In this document: piece after piece, positions 8,734 through 16,844 of the stretch
Layout: the number at the start of each line of letters is the position of its first letter
Position numbering within the stretch: position 1 is the first letter of the stretch
NCBI RefSeq assembly: GCF_029395475.1
Contig: NZ_CP113917.1
Coordinates: forward strand, 1,116,001 to 1,180,000
Source of the DNA: Bifidobacterium sp. ESL0775
GTDB lineage: Bacteria; Actinomycetota; Actinomycetes; Actinomycetales; Bifidobacteriaceae
DNA length: 64,000 nt
Reading direction: 5' to 3'
Translations under genes and position numbers: made by a program
Notes under the pieces: model-generated
Seen by the model: only the letters and a program-made list of their open reading frames with translations
Told to the model about the DNA's origin: nothing
The model's database searches: none

Positions 8734-9627
8734 ATGAACGAATCGCAGAACCCGTTTGACAGCTCGGAGCAGAACGGCAACGCCTCGTCGCCCAATGCCC
8801 CGCAGCAAGTCGGGCAAGATCCAAGCCAGATGCCGCGCAATGACGTAGGTACAAGCCCTTCGGGTGAAGGTAACGTCAACAGTGCCCGCCAAGACCAGCC
8901 CCAGTCGCAGACCCAACTCCAGCCTGCCATCAAGCAGCCGGAATATGGGCAGATCAAGGTTCCGGAGTATGGCGCGATGGCCAGCCAGTTCCCGGCCAAC
9001 TACAATCCGTATGTCTACGGCAAGCCGGACCAGACGCAGCAACAGAACAATAACAACGGCAACCAACCACGCCACGCCCGCAACGGCCAAGACAACCAGT
9101 TCGTCGGCAACGGCAACGGGATGGGCCAGTACCAGGGCAACCAGAACGGCCAGAACAACATGCCCAACGGCGGATTCGGCCAGATGCCCGGCAACGGCTA
9201 CGGCAACAACCAGAACTATCCATACGGCCAGCCCTACAACAACGGGCAGGGCATGGCGCCCGACGGCCCTGGTACACCCGGCTACCAGCCCGATTACCAC
9301 AACGGCATCGACATGAACGACCCGGCCCAGAACCCGCTCAAGGGCCACTGGGACCCGATGGCCATCGTCTCGATCATCCTCCTGTTCTTCCCCATGACGT
9401 TCCTGCCCATCATCACCGGCGCGATCTCGATGTGGCGCACGAAGAAGTACCACATGAAGGGCTTCTGGACGGCCACCGTGTGCATGGTCCTTGGCGTCAT
9501 CGCCACCCTCTTCGAGCTGTGGCTGATCTCCAAGGGCGTCAACCTGAACGACTGGATGCAGCAGATGCTGAACCAATACACGTCCGGCGGCTCCACCGGC
9601 GGCGGCGATGGCCCCGTCAGTACCTGA
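8734..9627 (+). CDS. Gln/Asn-rich protein with C-terminal two-helix membrane domain (DUF4190-like)
   Basis: Function unknown. The first ~205 residues are low complexity, rich in Gln, Asn, Gly and Pro (for example QQNNNNGNQP). The last ~90 hold two hydrophobic helices (AIVSIILLFFPMTFLPIITG and GFWTATVCMVLGVIATLFEL) with a short charged loop, as in DUF4190 proteins of Actinobacteria. A short Ser/Gly tail ends the protein. ATG 8734 is chosen because GGAAAG precedes it; an upstream in-frame ATG at 8656 would start before the pheT hairpin and translate through it. The long disordered part is probably cytoplasmic. Confidence 0.75.
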   Translation: MNESQNPFDSSEQNGNASSPNAPQQVGQDPSQMPRNDVGTSPSGEGNVNSARQDQPQSQTQLQPAIKQPEYGQIKVPEYGAMASQFPANYNPYVYGKPDQTQQQNNNNGNQPRHARNGQDNQFVGNGNGMGQYQGNQNGQNNMPNGGFGQMPGNGYGNNQNYPYGQPYNNGQGMAPDGPGTPGYQPDYHNGIDMNDPAQNPLKGHWDPMAIVSIILLFFPMTFLPIITGAISMWRTKKYHMKGFWTATVCMVLGVIATLFELWLISKGVNLNDWMQQMLNQYTSGGSTGGGDGPVST

Positions 9628-9732
9628 GCGGCAACTCCGCTAGATCGGTTCGGCAGTTTGTCTGTCCTCTTTTCCAGTAACATTGTTTATGTAGCAGATG
9701 GTGTCTTAATCTCGTAGGGTGGTGATGGAGCA

Positions 9733-10251
9733 GTGAACAAACGGTCTGATAAAGATTCAATGTGCTTTACCCCATCTGATCGGCCGAGAGTGTTTCATAA
9801 GTGCACCCACGCCAACGGCTGCTTCCTTGATGAGGAAGCAAGTGCGTTGATGATTCCCATGCCGATGGCTGTGCAGAATCGCTTCAAAGGAGAGTTGCGG
9901 ATTCTGATGAGTAAGGCTTGCATGGGAAAATTAGATTATTCCGAAAACGCCCGAGGCAAAAGTCCTGTGTCTCCTTGTAGAAGTCAGCCGGATATCTGGG
10001 AGTTGAGGCTGAACATACGCGATCAAAAATATCGTATTTACTATTCCGAACAAGACGGCGCTCCCGATTTTGTCGCCTTGCGTATCCATTCCAAGAAGAT
10101 AGCCCGAACGGACGCGGAGACCAACCGTTTGCAAGACAATGAAATGCGGCTGGCGCAAGAGCGTTATACTGAATACAAGCCCCAACGTTGGGGGCATGAA
10201 GACAGGCATTGCCGGTATTGCATCACGCCTGTTTCGGAGGAACGAAAATGA
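9733..10251 (+). CDS. higB: HigB/RelE-like toxin (phage Gp49-like fold) of a TAC operon
   Basis: Predicted mRNA-cleaving toxin. Residues ~35-150 match the Gp49/HigB pattern: a start resembling MAVQNRFKGEL, then DIWELRL, KYRIYYSEQ, FVALRIHSKKIARTD and a final helix ending LAQERYTEY. An unusual ~30-residue Cys-containing N-terminal extension and a Cys/His-rich tail (HEDRHCRYC) flank the domain. The start is GTG 9733. It overlaps the antitoxin gene by four bases (ATGA). Toxin-first order is typical of higBA. GC content is clearly below that of its neighbours, which suggests transfer. Family call is by pattern, not by search. Confidence 0.75.
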   Translation: MNKRSDKDSMCFTPSDRPRVFHKCTHANGCFLDEEASALMIPMPMAVQNRFKGELRILMSKACMGKLDYSENARGKSPVSPCRSQPDIWELRLNIRDQKYRIYYSEQDGAPDFVALRIHSKKIARTDAETNRLQDNEMRLAQERYTEYKPQRWGHEDRHCRYCITPVSEERK

Positions 10252-10619
10252 CCGTATACGACCAGCACAGTGGCGGCGAATTCGATGAGATCGCCGCTTT
10301 GAACTATGGTGATTACCTTGATTTGAAACACGAGCTCGTGTCCCGTAGAAGAAAATTCTGCAATCTCAAGGAGATGTCTGAATTCCTTGGACGGAGTGAA
10401 GAGGACATATCAGAGTTTGAGAAATATGATTATGATCCGAGGGCTTCGGAGATTCGTGAATATGCCTTGGCCATTATGACTGTGATTCATTCGGAAGCGA
10501 CTGATTCGCAAGCACCCACGATGAAGGCTTTGCCGTATTCCTGGGAAGGGACGTCCAAAATGCCCAGCATGGATAGTTCGGTGTCCTCTCAGGATTTCCT
10601 TCCCCTAACGAGAATATGA
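10248..10619 (+). CDS. higA: HigA-like XRE antitoxin with probable chaperone-addiction tail
   Basis: 123-residue partner of the upstream toxin. A helix-turn-helix of XRE type is seen at about residues 18-75 (LKEMSEFLGRSEEDISEFEK). About 40 C-terminal residues follow the HTH and contain an aromatic patch ALPYSWEGTS. In SecB-dependent TA systems the antitoxin carries such an extra C-terminal segment (ChAD), which makes it unstable unless bound by the chaperone. ATG 10248 has a strong GGAGG eight bases upstream. The next gene begins one base after the stop. It probably represses its own operon, as HigA proteins do. Confidence 0.72.
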   Translation: MTVYDQHSGGEFDEIAALNYGDYLDLKHELVSRRRKFCNLKEMSEFLGRSEEDISEFEKYDYDPRASEIREYALAIMTVIHSEATDSQAPTMKALPYSWEGTSKMPSMDSSVSSQDFLPLTRI

Positions 10620-10620
10620 G

Positions 10621-11043
10621 ATGCCGATGGAAGATGCCGAAATCAAGACCATATCGCTTATAGAGTCGAGCGGAGTAATACGCAAACAGACGGCGGATGA
10701 CGACAGCAGGCTAGCTTCAAGTGTCAAACTATCGTACGACCCTCAGGGCAATACTGATAAGAAACATATAGAACGATTCGCGTTAAGGGTGGATGTGGAC
10801 ATAAAATCGGTTGCTGACGAGAAAAAGCAAACGACTTTAGGCCAGTTCTTTGATGCCACAGTAACGGTCGTTTATGCGGTCGTTTTCAATGCTGAGACTT
10901 CACTTGAAGAGGCCGTGAGGCAGATGTGGCCTTACATGAGGACTTCCGCGCTTACCCAGCTTCGTTTGATGGGGCTTGGAACGATAGAGGGAAGCCTGCC
11001 AGTAACTTTGAAGAAGATCAAGGGAAAGGACACTGGTGAGTAG
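10621..11043 (+). CDS. SecB-like chaperone of a toxin-antitoxin-chaperone system
   Basis: 140 residues with the SecB fold pattern: an N-terminal half with beta strands (FALRVDVDIKS, then FFDATVTVVYAVVFNAET), and a conserved end in which a helix VRQMWPYMRTSALTQLRLMG leads to a strand GSLPVTL. This resembles the end of SecB, where FPYARE..S.L...GG precedes the PLLL/P strand. Bifidobacteria, like other Gram-positives, do not use a canonical SecB, so a stand-alone SecB next to a higBA pair points to a TAC chaperone. It lies one base after the antitoxin stop. A terminator hairpin follows at 11114. Confidence 0.72.
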   Translation: MPMEDAEIKTISLIESSGVIRKQTADDDSRLASSVKLSYDPQGNTDKKHIERFALRVDVDIKSVADEKKQTTLGQFFDATVTVVYAVVFNAETSLEEAVRQMWPYMRTSALTQLRLMGLGTIEGSLPVTLKKIKGKDTGE

Positions 11044-11113
11044 CCTGTCTTTTTCAGTGCGTTTTCAGTGCCGCCGCTAGCGTTCTAGTCCATCAGGCTG
11101 CAGCATAAACAAA

Positions 11114-11147
11114 GATGCCAACCTTGTTCGGGTTGGCATCTTGATTG
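11114..11147 (+). terminator. terminator of the TAC operon
   Basis: Perfect 10-bp stem GATGCCAACC (11114-11123) / GGTTGGCATC (11131-11140) with a 7-nt loop, followed by TTGATT. It lies 70 bases past the SecB-like gene. The flanking A-rich and T-rich bases suggest it could work in both directions. Confidence 0.7.
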
Positions 11148-11307
11148 CGATTGTGGGACTCTCCCCACTCGCTGGTATCAATGCTAGCGGAATATCCTGC
11201 ATGTTTCAAATCATGGATGATGTGGATCACAGACAGTTTTTTTCTTGAGTTTGATGTTATTGGCAGTGATTTGGTTGGTGCGTAGCTGATTCGTATATGA
11301 TTCATGA

Positions 11308-11346
11308 CACTGGGTCCCATTCCTTTGGTTGGAATGGGACCCAGTG
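11308..11346 (-). terminator. strong hairpin ending the surface-protein transcript
   Basis: Perfect 16-bp stem, arms 11308-11323 and 11331-11346, with a 7-nt loop. It is the first strong hairpin downstream of the minus-strand surface-protein gene, about 330 bases past its stop. It also faces the end of the TAC operon. Confidence 0.65.
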
Positions 11347-11675
11347 CGTTGAGAGTGGGTGTCGGCGCGGTGGTTGGTTTGGGTTTGGTTGCCGTGCCGG
11401 CACCCGGTTGGGTTCCCGCCGGGCCGGGGTGTTGGTTGGCTTGGCGGGAAGTCTTTGATTATTCAGGCCACGGGACGTCGGGTTGTGGTTTTGTGGTCCT
11501 CGAGCGTTCCGTACCGTGGGAACAACCGGTGTTGTGGCCGTGGGTCTGGTCTGCTTCTGGTTGTTGTTTGGGACGTCTGGCCGGCTGGTGTCATCGGCTT
11601 TGGTCTGGCTTGGTTTTGTAACATGTCTCCGCTTGGTTGTGTGTTGTGGTCTTGGGATCGGGCCATACGGGGTGC
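11347..11675 (-). other. long C/A-rich 3' untranslated stretch after the surface-protein gene
   Basis: About 330 bases between the stop of the surface-protein gene and the 16-bp hairpin. The minus strand is strongly C/A-rich and the plus strand G/T-rich. No open frame here has a ribosome-binding site or recognisable product. I see no gene in it. Confidence 0.5.
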
Positions 11676-14600
11676 TCACCTGCTGTGGCGGGCTTTGGCC
11701 TGGCGTTGGTGGCGCAGCCGGTTGGCGGCGGCGAGCAGGAGGAGGGCCAGGGCGAGCCCGGTAGCGAGGAGCGTGGCGAGGCGTTGGGGTCGTCCGCCGG
11801 TCATCGGCAGGCTGCTCTGGTAGGCGTTGCTGATGCGCACCGTCGTTTCGGCTGATTTGGTGAGGGTGCCGGTTTGGGTGGTGCCGTCGCCGCGCCAGGT
11901 GTCGGTGGTGCCGGGTGTGGTCAGGGTGGTCTTGATGTCGTATTGTCCGCCTTGGGGCAGTTGTGTGCTGGTGTAGTCCTTGTTGATGGTGTAGTCGCCG
12001 TTGGTCCACCCGCTGGTGGTGGTTGGCGTGGTGCAGTCGGTGTAGGCGGGTTGGGTGTGTGGTTTGACGCATAGGGTGATGGTGTCGGTGTTGGTCCATG
12101 GCTGGCCGGTGGCGGTGAACCTGACGCCGTTGTCGGCCGGGGAGCGCCGGCCGGCGCCGGTGGGGGCGTTGAGGATGTTCCATACGGGGTGGAGGGTGAC
12201 ACTGGTGTGCCCGTTGCTGTCGGTGGTGCCGTCCGTGGTGGGGATGGCGGTCGCTCCGGGTGTGGTGTATTCAGCTGTGGACTGTCCTGTCTGGTGGTTC
12301 CAGCCGGTGAGGTAGCCGCCGGCCACGCTGATGCCGCCCGTCGCGGCGAGCCTGGGCAGGCTGGGGTAGGCCTTGTTGTCGCCGGTGTCGGTGAGCGCGT
12401 TGGGCACGGTGGGGACGCTGCCGGTGGCGCCGTCCTTGCTCAGGGTGGTGGTGGTCCATGGGAGGGTGCCGGTGAGGGTGGTGTCGGGTCCGGTGACGGT
12501 GGTGTTGGTGGTGGGGTCGTGGGCCTGCGCGTTCACCGTCACCGTGTAAACAGTGCCGATCGGGTACAGGCCGGTGAATGTGCCCGTGGGGAAGCCGATT
12601 GTCCACGCGCCGCCGGCGGTGGTGGTTGTGGTCTGGCAGGTGGTGGGGTTGAGGCAGGCGGTGGCCGACCCGTCGCCCGCGGCCGTCCCGGTGACCTGGA
12701 TGGTGTCGCCCGTGTGGTGGTAGGTGATGGCGGGGTTGGTGGTGGAGGCTTGGACGGTGCCCCATTGGGCGTAGAGGGTGATGACGCCGTGGGGGAAGTA
12801 CTCGCCGATGCCGATCTGGTCGATGGCCTGTCCGGGCTGGTAGGGGGTGCCGGTGCCGTCGCGTTTCGTGTTCCATCCGGTGAAGACGCTGTGGGGCTTG
12901 TGGCCGGTGAGCACGCCGGCCTCCGGTGCGGACAGGGTGGCGGGGCTGCTGGTGGTGTCGTAGTCCTGGATGCTCCAGCCGGCGCCCCCGTTGGCGTCGG
13001 CCACCACGGTGGCGCCCTTGTAGTCGCGGTCGGTGTAATAGCCCGCCGGGTTCGCGCTGGCGGCGCGCGCGGCCATGTCGGGTGTGGTGCCGATGTGCTC
13101 CTGGAACGCGGCGTGCGGCTGGAAACCAGCCATCCTATCCCACTGGATACTCTGGTCCACGGCGGCGAAGGAGTTGGGGTAGGTTCCTCCGCTGTTGACA
13201 ATGGTCTGGTTCTGGAGTTTGGTGTTGGGTCCGAGGGCGAGCATGCGCAGGCCGGATGGCAGCAGGTTGCTGGTGCCGAAGTTGAGGAGTTGGCTGGTGT
13301 CCCAGCCGCTCAGGTCCAGGATCCTGAGGTTGGTGTCGCCGTCGAACATCCAGGACAGGAAATTGGTGTGGGTGATGTCGAAGCCGGACGGGTTCAAAAC
13401 GGTGAGGTTGGGGCAGTCGGCGAACATCCAGCCGAAGAAGGTGACCTGTCGGGTGTCGAATCCGGTGACGTCGATGTCCACGAGGCTGTGGCAGCCCTGA
13501 AACATGTATCCCGTGTTGGTGACGTGGCTGGTGTCGAAATGGGATGCGTCCACGCTGGCGAGGCTGTGGCAATCCTGGAACATGCTCCTCATGGTGGTGA
13601 CGTGGCTGGTGTCGAAATGGGATACGTCCACGCTCGTCAGGCTCGTGTCCTGGCTGAACATGCTGTTCATGCTGGTGACGCCGGTTGTGTCCCAGTCCTT
13701 CAACCCGATGATGCTGGTGAGGTTTGGGTCGCTGGTGAACATGCCGTTCATGCTGGTGAGGTGGCTGGTGTCCCAGCCCGACACATCAATGCTCTTCAGA
13801 GTGGTCCACTGCGCTAGAAGGCTGGCATAATGGATGGAGGATGACACGCCTGTTACGACGGTGCCTGACAGGTCGTTGGGGACATAGGCGAGTCCGGCGA
13901 GATTAAGGAAGGCGATATTGGGCGCCTCCCGGAAAGCCTCAAGCCAGTTGTTGGCGAAGGCGAACCTCATGCCGTGTGCGTCGACGGTGGCCAGCGCGGT
14001 GCAGTCATGAAGAAGACCTGACACATACACACCCGTAAATCCAAAATACTCTATATGGGCGTTGAGTCCTGTCACGCTACCTTGGGCCTGCCAGCCATGC
14101 ATGTCAAGGGTGGCCAAGCTGGTGCAGCTCTTGAACATCTCGGACAGGTAGGCGCCGGAAGCGAGATGAAGGTTGGGCAGGATGACCGTGGTGAGGGCGG
14201 TGTCGCCCTTGAACATGCTGCTGGCGTTGCTGATCTTGTTGTCGCCGGTGGCCAAACCGGTCATGTCGACCTTGGTGAGGCTGGTGCAGTTGTAGAACAT
14301 GCCGGAGAAGTCGCCGGTGGCAGTCGCGTTGAGGTTCTTCATGCTGATGCTGGTGAGGCTGGTGCAGCTGGTGAACATGCCGCTCAACTGATTGGATTGG
14401 CTGACGTCCCATCCTTGGGTGTCGACGGAGGTGAGCTGGGTATCGGAGTAGAACATGGCGTTGCCGCCGTCGCCGGTGGGCGCGAACCGGGCGCCAGGGG
14501 CCATGCGGAAACGGGTGAGGGACGGCCACATCCAGAACGCGGCGTTGGCGCGCATGGTCAGGTCGCCCTTGATGAGGATGTCGACTGTGTCATGGGCCAC

Positions 14601-14753
14601 CGTGCCGGTTGTGCCGTAGCTGCCGAAGACGGTGGCGCTGGACAGGCTTCCCGTGTCGCCGCCGTTGATGGTCAGCGTGCAATCGGCATCCAGCGTCCAT
14701 GAGGCCGTTCCCCACGAGCCGGTTCTGGACGTGCACGATGCCTGCGGTCCCAC
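11676..14753 (-). CDS. LPxTG surface protein with BspA-type leucine-rich repeats, separated from its signal peptide
   Basis: Predicted cell-wall-anchored adhesin. About residues 20-560 are tandem DUF285/BspA repeats of ~23 residues of the form SxFDTSxVTxMxxMFxxCxSL (for example HFDTSHVTTMRSMFQDCHSL). A Flg_new/Listeria-Bacteroides-type repeat follows (VFTGWNTKRDGTGTPYQPG, then ITLYAQWG), then Thr-rich Ig-like modules. The C-terminus has a sortase signal: LPMTGG, a hydrophobic helix and a basic tail (HQRQAKARHSR). The first start codon in this frame is GTG 14753, giving 1025 residues without a signal peptide, but the frame stays open to 15056 with a ~100-residue Ser/Pro/Thr-rich segment. The missing signal peptide is in another frame just upstream, across a seven-base G run. 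Confidence 0.85.
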   Translation of the reverse strand: MGPQASCTSRTGSWGTASWTLDADCTLTINGGDTGSLSSATVFGSYGTTGTVAHDTVDILIKGDLTMRANAAFWMWPSLTRFRMAPGARFAPTGDGGNAMFYSDTQLTSVDTQGWDVSQSNQLSGMFTSCTSLTSISMKNLNATATGDFSGMFYNCTSLTKVDMTGLATGDNKISNASSMFKGDTALTTVILPNLHLASGAYLSEMFKSCTSLATLDMHGWQAQGSVTGLNAHIEYFGFTGVYVSGLLHDCTALATVDAHGMRFAFANNWLEAFREAPNIAFLNLAGLAYVPNDLSGTVVTGVSSSIHYASLLAQWTTLKSIDVSGWDTSHLTSMNGMFTSDPNLTSIIGLKDWDTTGVTSMNSMFSQDTSLTSVDVSHFDTSHVTTMRSMFQDCHSLASVDASHFDTSHVTNTGYMFQGCHSLVDIDVTGFDTRQVTFFGWMFADCPNLTVLNPSGFDITHTNFLSWMFDGDTNLRILDLSGWDTSQLLNFGTSNLLPSGLRMLALGPNTKLQNQTIVNSGGTYPNSFAAVDQSIQWDRMAGFQPHAAFQEHIGTTPDMAARAASANPAGYYTDRDYKGATVVADANGGAGWSIQDYDTTSSPATLSAPEAGVLTGHKPHSVFTGWNTKRDGTGTPYQPGQAIDQIGIGEYFPHGVITLYAQWGTVQASTTNPAITYHHTGDTIQVTGTAAGDGSATACLNPTTCQTTTTTAGGAWTIGFPTGTFTGLYPIGTVYTVTVNAQAHDPTTNTTVTGPDTTLTGTLPWTTTTLSKDGATGSVPTVPNALTDTGDNKAYPSLPRLAATGGISVAGGYLTGWNHQTGQSTAEYTTPGATAIPTTDGTTDSNGHTSVTLHPVWNILNAPTGAGRRSPADNGVRFTATGQPWTNTDTITLCVKPHTQPAYTDCTTPTTTSGWTNGDYTINKDYTSTQLPQGGQYDIKTTLTTPGTTDTWRGDGTTQTGTLTKSAETTVRISNAYQSSLPMTGGRPQRLATLLATGLALALLLLAAANRLRHQRQAKARHSR

Positions 14754-15039
14754 GGACGGCTCGTCACGCGTCGACAGAGACGGTTCCTCTGAAGGGGTTT
14801 GGTTCTGGCCTTCGACGGTGTGCGAGACGGAATGGGTGGGGGAAGAAGCGGAAGTGCCGCTGAAAGGCGTTGCTTGAGAGAATCCGGAAGATTTGGGAGA
14901 GGATGTGGGCCGAGATGGGTTGGAAAGACGTGCGGAACCGGAAGGCTTAGAAGGAAAAGAAAACCGGGAAGTTCTACGGGATGAAGATGGGGATTGGGAT
15001 TGGGTGGTGTCGGGAAGTGATGGGAAAGCTTCGTTTAGA

Positions 15040-15117
15040 CTAGAATTGCGGGGGGGTTAGTGTTGACATCGTTGCAATACAAACCAGCACCGAGACCAAC
15101 GCGCGGATGACACCCAT
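15040..15117 (-). pseudogene. out-of-frame signal-peptide start of the surface protein
   Basis: On the minus strand ATG 15117 opens a 25-residue frame with a basic residue and a hydrophobic core (MGVIRALVSVLVCIATMS, then TLTPP). It ends at TAG (15042-15040), right after the homopolymer run. GAAAAAGG lies 12 bases before the ATG. If one base of the run were lost, or two gained, this frame would continue without interruption into the Ser/Pro/Thr-rich segment and the surface protein, giving about 1146 residues. Confidence 0.7.
15050..15056. repeat. homopolymer run of seven G (C on the coding strand), candidate phase-variation tract
   Basis: Seven consecutive G at 15050-15056, exactly where the signal-peptide frame and the surface-protein frame would join. 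With seven bases the gene is out of frame. Six or nine would put it in frame. Confidence 0.75.
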
Positions 15118-15525
15118 ATTGAACACCGACCTTTTTCAAATTAAATCGAACGCCGGCGATGTAATACATTGTCGTATGGCTCCGCCGTTCCGATGAATCC
15201 ACACCTTAACGGCTTTCCGGTACAAAAACAACCGTCCGCAAGCGCGTGGAAACCGCGTCACGTGATGGTTTTGTGAACACGCTTAAAAGGTTTGCAACCC
15301 GACAATGCCAAGTATTTTGATATGGTACGTAGAAGTTTTGATGTCGCAAGAGATGGCCATATGAAATGCGTCCCACAAACTGGTGCTACGGCGTGTCGCA
15401 TTTTCTGATGATTGTCTACAAATCTGAACGAAATCAGTCTGAAAACAGGAAGAAGACAAAAGCAATCATTGTGGATTCTTAGTCTCTGATAAAAAGTCTC
15501 TACTTAAAAACTGTCCACTATGTGG
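15118..15525. other. intergenic region between surface-protein gene and argC
   Basis: About 400 AT-richer bases between divergent genes. It should hold the promoter of the surface-protein gene, but no convincing -35/-10 pair was found on the minus strand. A 60-codon minus frame at 15283-15465 has no ribosome-binding site. Nothing else was recognised. Confidence 0.4.
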
Positions 15526-15559
15526 ATGCATAAGTATGCAGAGTTGTGAATATATGTAA
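15526..15559 (+). promoter_or_regulatory. ARG-box-like operators upstream of argC
   Basis: Two adjacent candidates for ArgR binding: the palindrome ATGCATAAGTATGCA (15526-15540) and TTGTGAATATATGTAA (15544-15559). The second fits the TGAAT-A/T-rich pattern of ARG boxes. They lie 32-65 bases before the argC start, where a repressor would cover the promoter. Confidence 0.5.
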
Positions 15560-15590
15560 TGTAGGCATCAACTTTTAGGAAGGGGATGCC

Positions 15591-16844
15591 ATGGAGAAGT
15601 TGACGGTGGCGGTGGCTGGAGCCAGCGGGTACGCCGGGGGCGAGATGCTGCGGATATTGGCGGCGCATCCGGCGTTCGAGGTCACCACGGTGACCGGGGA
15701 TTCCTCGGCGGGGGACAAGCTCGGCAAGCACATGCCGCATATTCCGGCGCTCAAGGACATGGTCATCGAGCCGACCACGCCAGAGGCGCTTAACGGGCAC
15801 GACGTCATCGTGCTGGCGTTGCCGCATGGCGTGTCTGGAGCGCTGGCCGAGAAGTCGCATGCGAATCGTGCGATCGTCGATCTGGGCGCTGATCACCGTT
15901 TGGAATCCAGCGACGCGTGGGCGCAATACTATGGCGGCGAGTTCCATCAGCCTTGGGTTTACGGCATGCCCGAGCTCATTATCGGCAAAAACGCTGAAGG
16001 CGATTATGTACGCCAACGCGGAAAGCTTATTGGCGATGATCAAAGTGCCGTTGATGGTGGCGGCAATGACGACACGGCAGATCCGCTTTTGACGGGAATG
16101 GATGCGAGCAATTCGAACGCCAAGTTCATCGCGGGTCCTGGTTGCAACGTGACGGCGGTGACGTTGGCTTTCCAGCCAGCGTTGGCAGAAGGGCTGGTGG
16201 AGACCGACGACATCGTGGCCGATCTGGCGGTTGGATATTCCGGGGCGGGCAAGAACCTCAAACGGACCAACCTGCTGGCGGCTGAGGCGATGGGGTCGGC
16301 GACGCCGTATTCCGTGGGCGGAGTGCATCGGCATATCCCCGAAATCGTGCAGAATCTCGCGCATGCGGCCTGTGCCGGGGCTGACGGCCATGTTCCTCGA
16401 TTCGACGCCAAGGCTGGTGATGAAAATGACCAGTCGCAAGGGTCAGGCGAGCCAAGCGAATTGGCGAAGGGCATCAAGGTCGGTTTCACGCCGGTGTTGG
16501 TGCCCATGGCCCGTGGCATCCTCGCCGTGGTCTCGGCCAAATTAAGCGACAAAGGCGCGGCGTTGAACGACGCGGATATCCGCGCGGCGTGGAGCAAGGC
16601 CTATCAGGGCCAGCGGTTCATCCAATTGCTGGATGAGGGCGAGATGCCCGCGACGGCCAACGTGCTGGGTTCCAACGCGGCCGAGGTGCAGGTGGCGGTC
16701 GACCGACATTCCGGGCGTCTGTATGGCTTCGCGGCCATCGACAATCTGAACCGTGGAACGGCCGGGCAGGCGGTGCAATCGCTGAACATCGCGCTCGGGC
16801 TTCCTGAGGACCAAGGACTGACAACGATAGGGGTGGCGCCATGA
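15591..16844 (+). CDS. argC: N-acetyl-gamma-glutamyl-phosphate reductase
   Basis: Third step of arginine synthesis: NADPH-dependent reduction of N-acetylglutamyl phosphate to the semialdehyde. Nucleotide-binding start VAVAGASGYAGGEMLRIL, and the active-site cysteine in AGPGCNVTAVTLAFQPA (about residue 185). At 417 residues it is longer than the usual ~345 because of two hydrophilic inserts: one of ~40 residues just before the catalytic cysteine, and one of ~20 (AKAGDENDQSQGSGEP). GGAAGGGG precedes ATG 15591. It overlaps argJ by four bases. Confidence 0.95.
   Translation: MEKLTVAVAGASGYAGGEMLRILAAHPAFEVTTVTGDSSAGDKLGKHMPHIPALKDMVIEPTTPEALNGHDVIVLALPHGVSGALAEKSHANRAIVDLGADHRLESSDAWAQYYGGEFHQPWVYGMPELIIGKNAEGDYVRQRGKLIGDDQSAVDGGGNDDTADPLLTGMDASNSNAKFIAGPGCNVTAVTLAFQPALAEGLVETDDIVADLAVGYSGAGKNLKRTNLLAAEAMGSATPYSVGGVHRHIPEIVQNLAHAACAGADGHVPRFDAKAGDENDQSQGSGEPSELAKGIKVGFTPVLVPMARGILAVVSAKLSDKGAALNDADIRAAWSKAYQGQRFIQLLDEGEMPATANVLGSNAAEVQVAVDRHSGRLYGFAAIDNLNRGTAGQAVQSLNIALGLPEDQGLTTIGVAP

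Noticed and set aside
11093..11320. 75-codon minus-strand frame after the TAC operon
   Set aside because: It overlaps both terminator hairpins, has no ribosome-binding site and no recognisable domain.
15050..15056. Programmed +1 ribosomal frameshifting at the poly-C tract instead of phase variation
   Set aside because: Possible, but no stimulatory stop, slow codon or downstream structure was seen; slipped-strand length change explains it more simply.
15283..15465. 60-codon minus-strand frame upstream of argC
   Set aside because: No ribosome-binding site and no family-like sequence; likely chance in AT-rich intergenic DNA.
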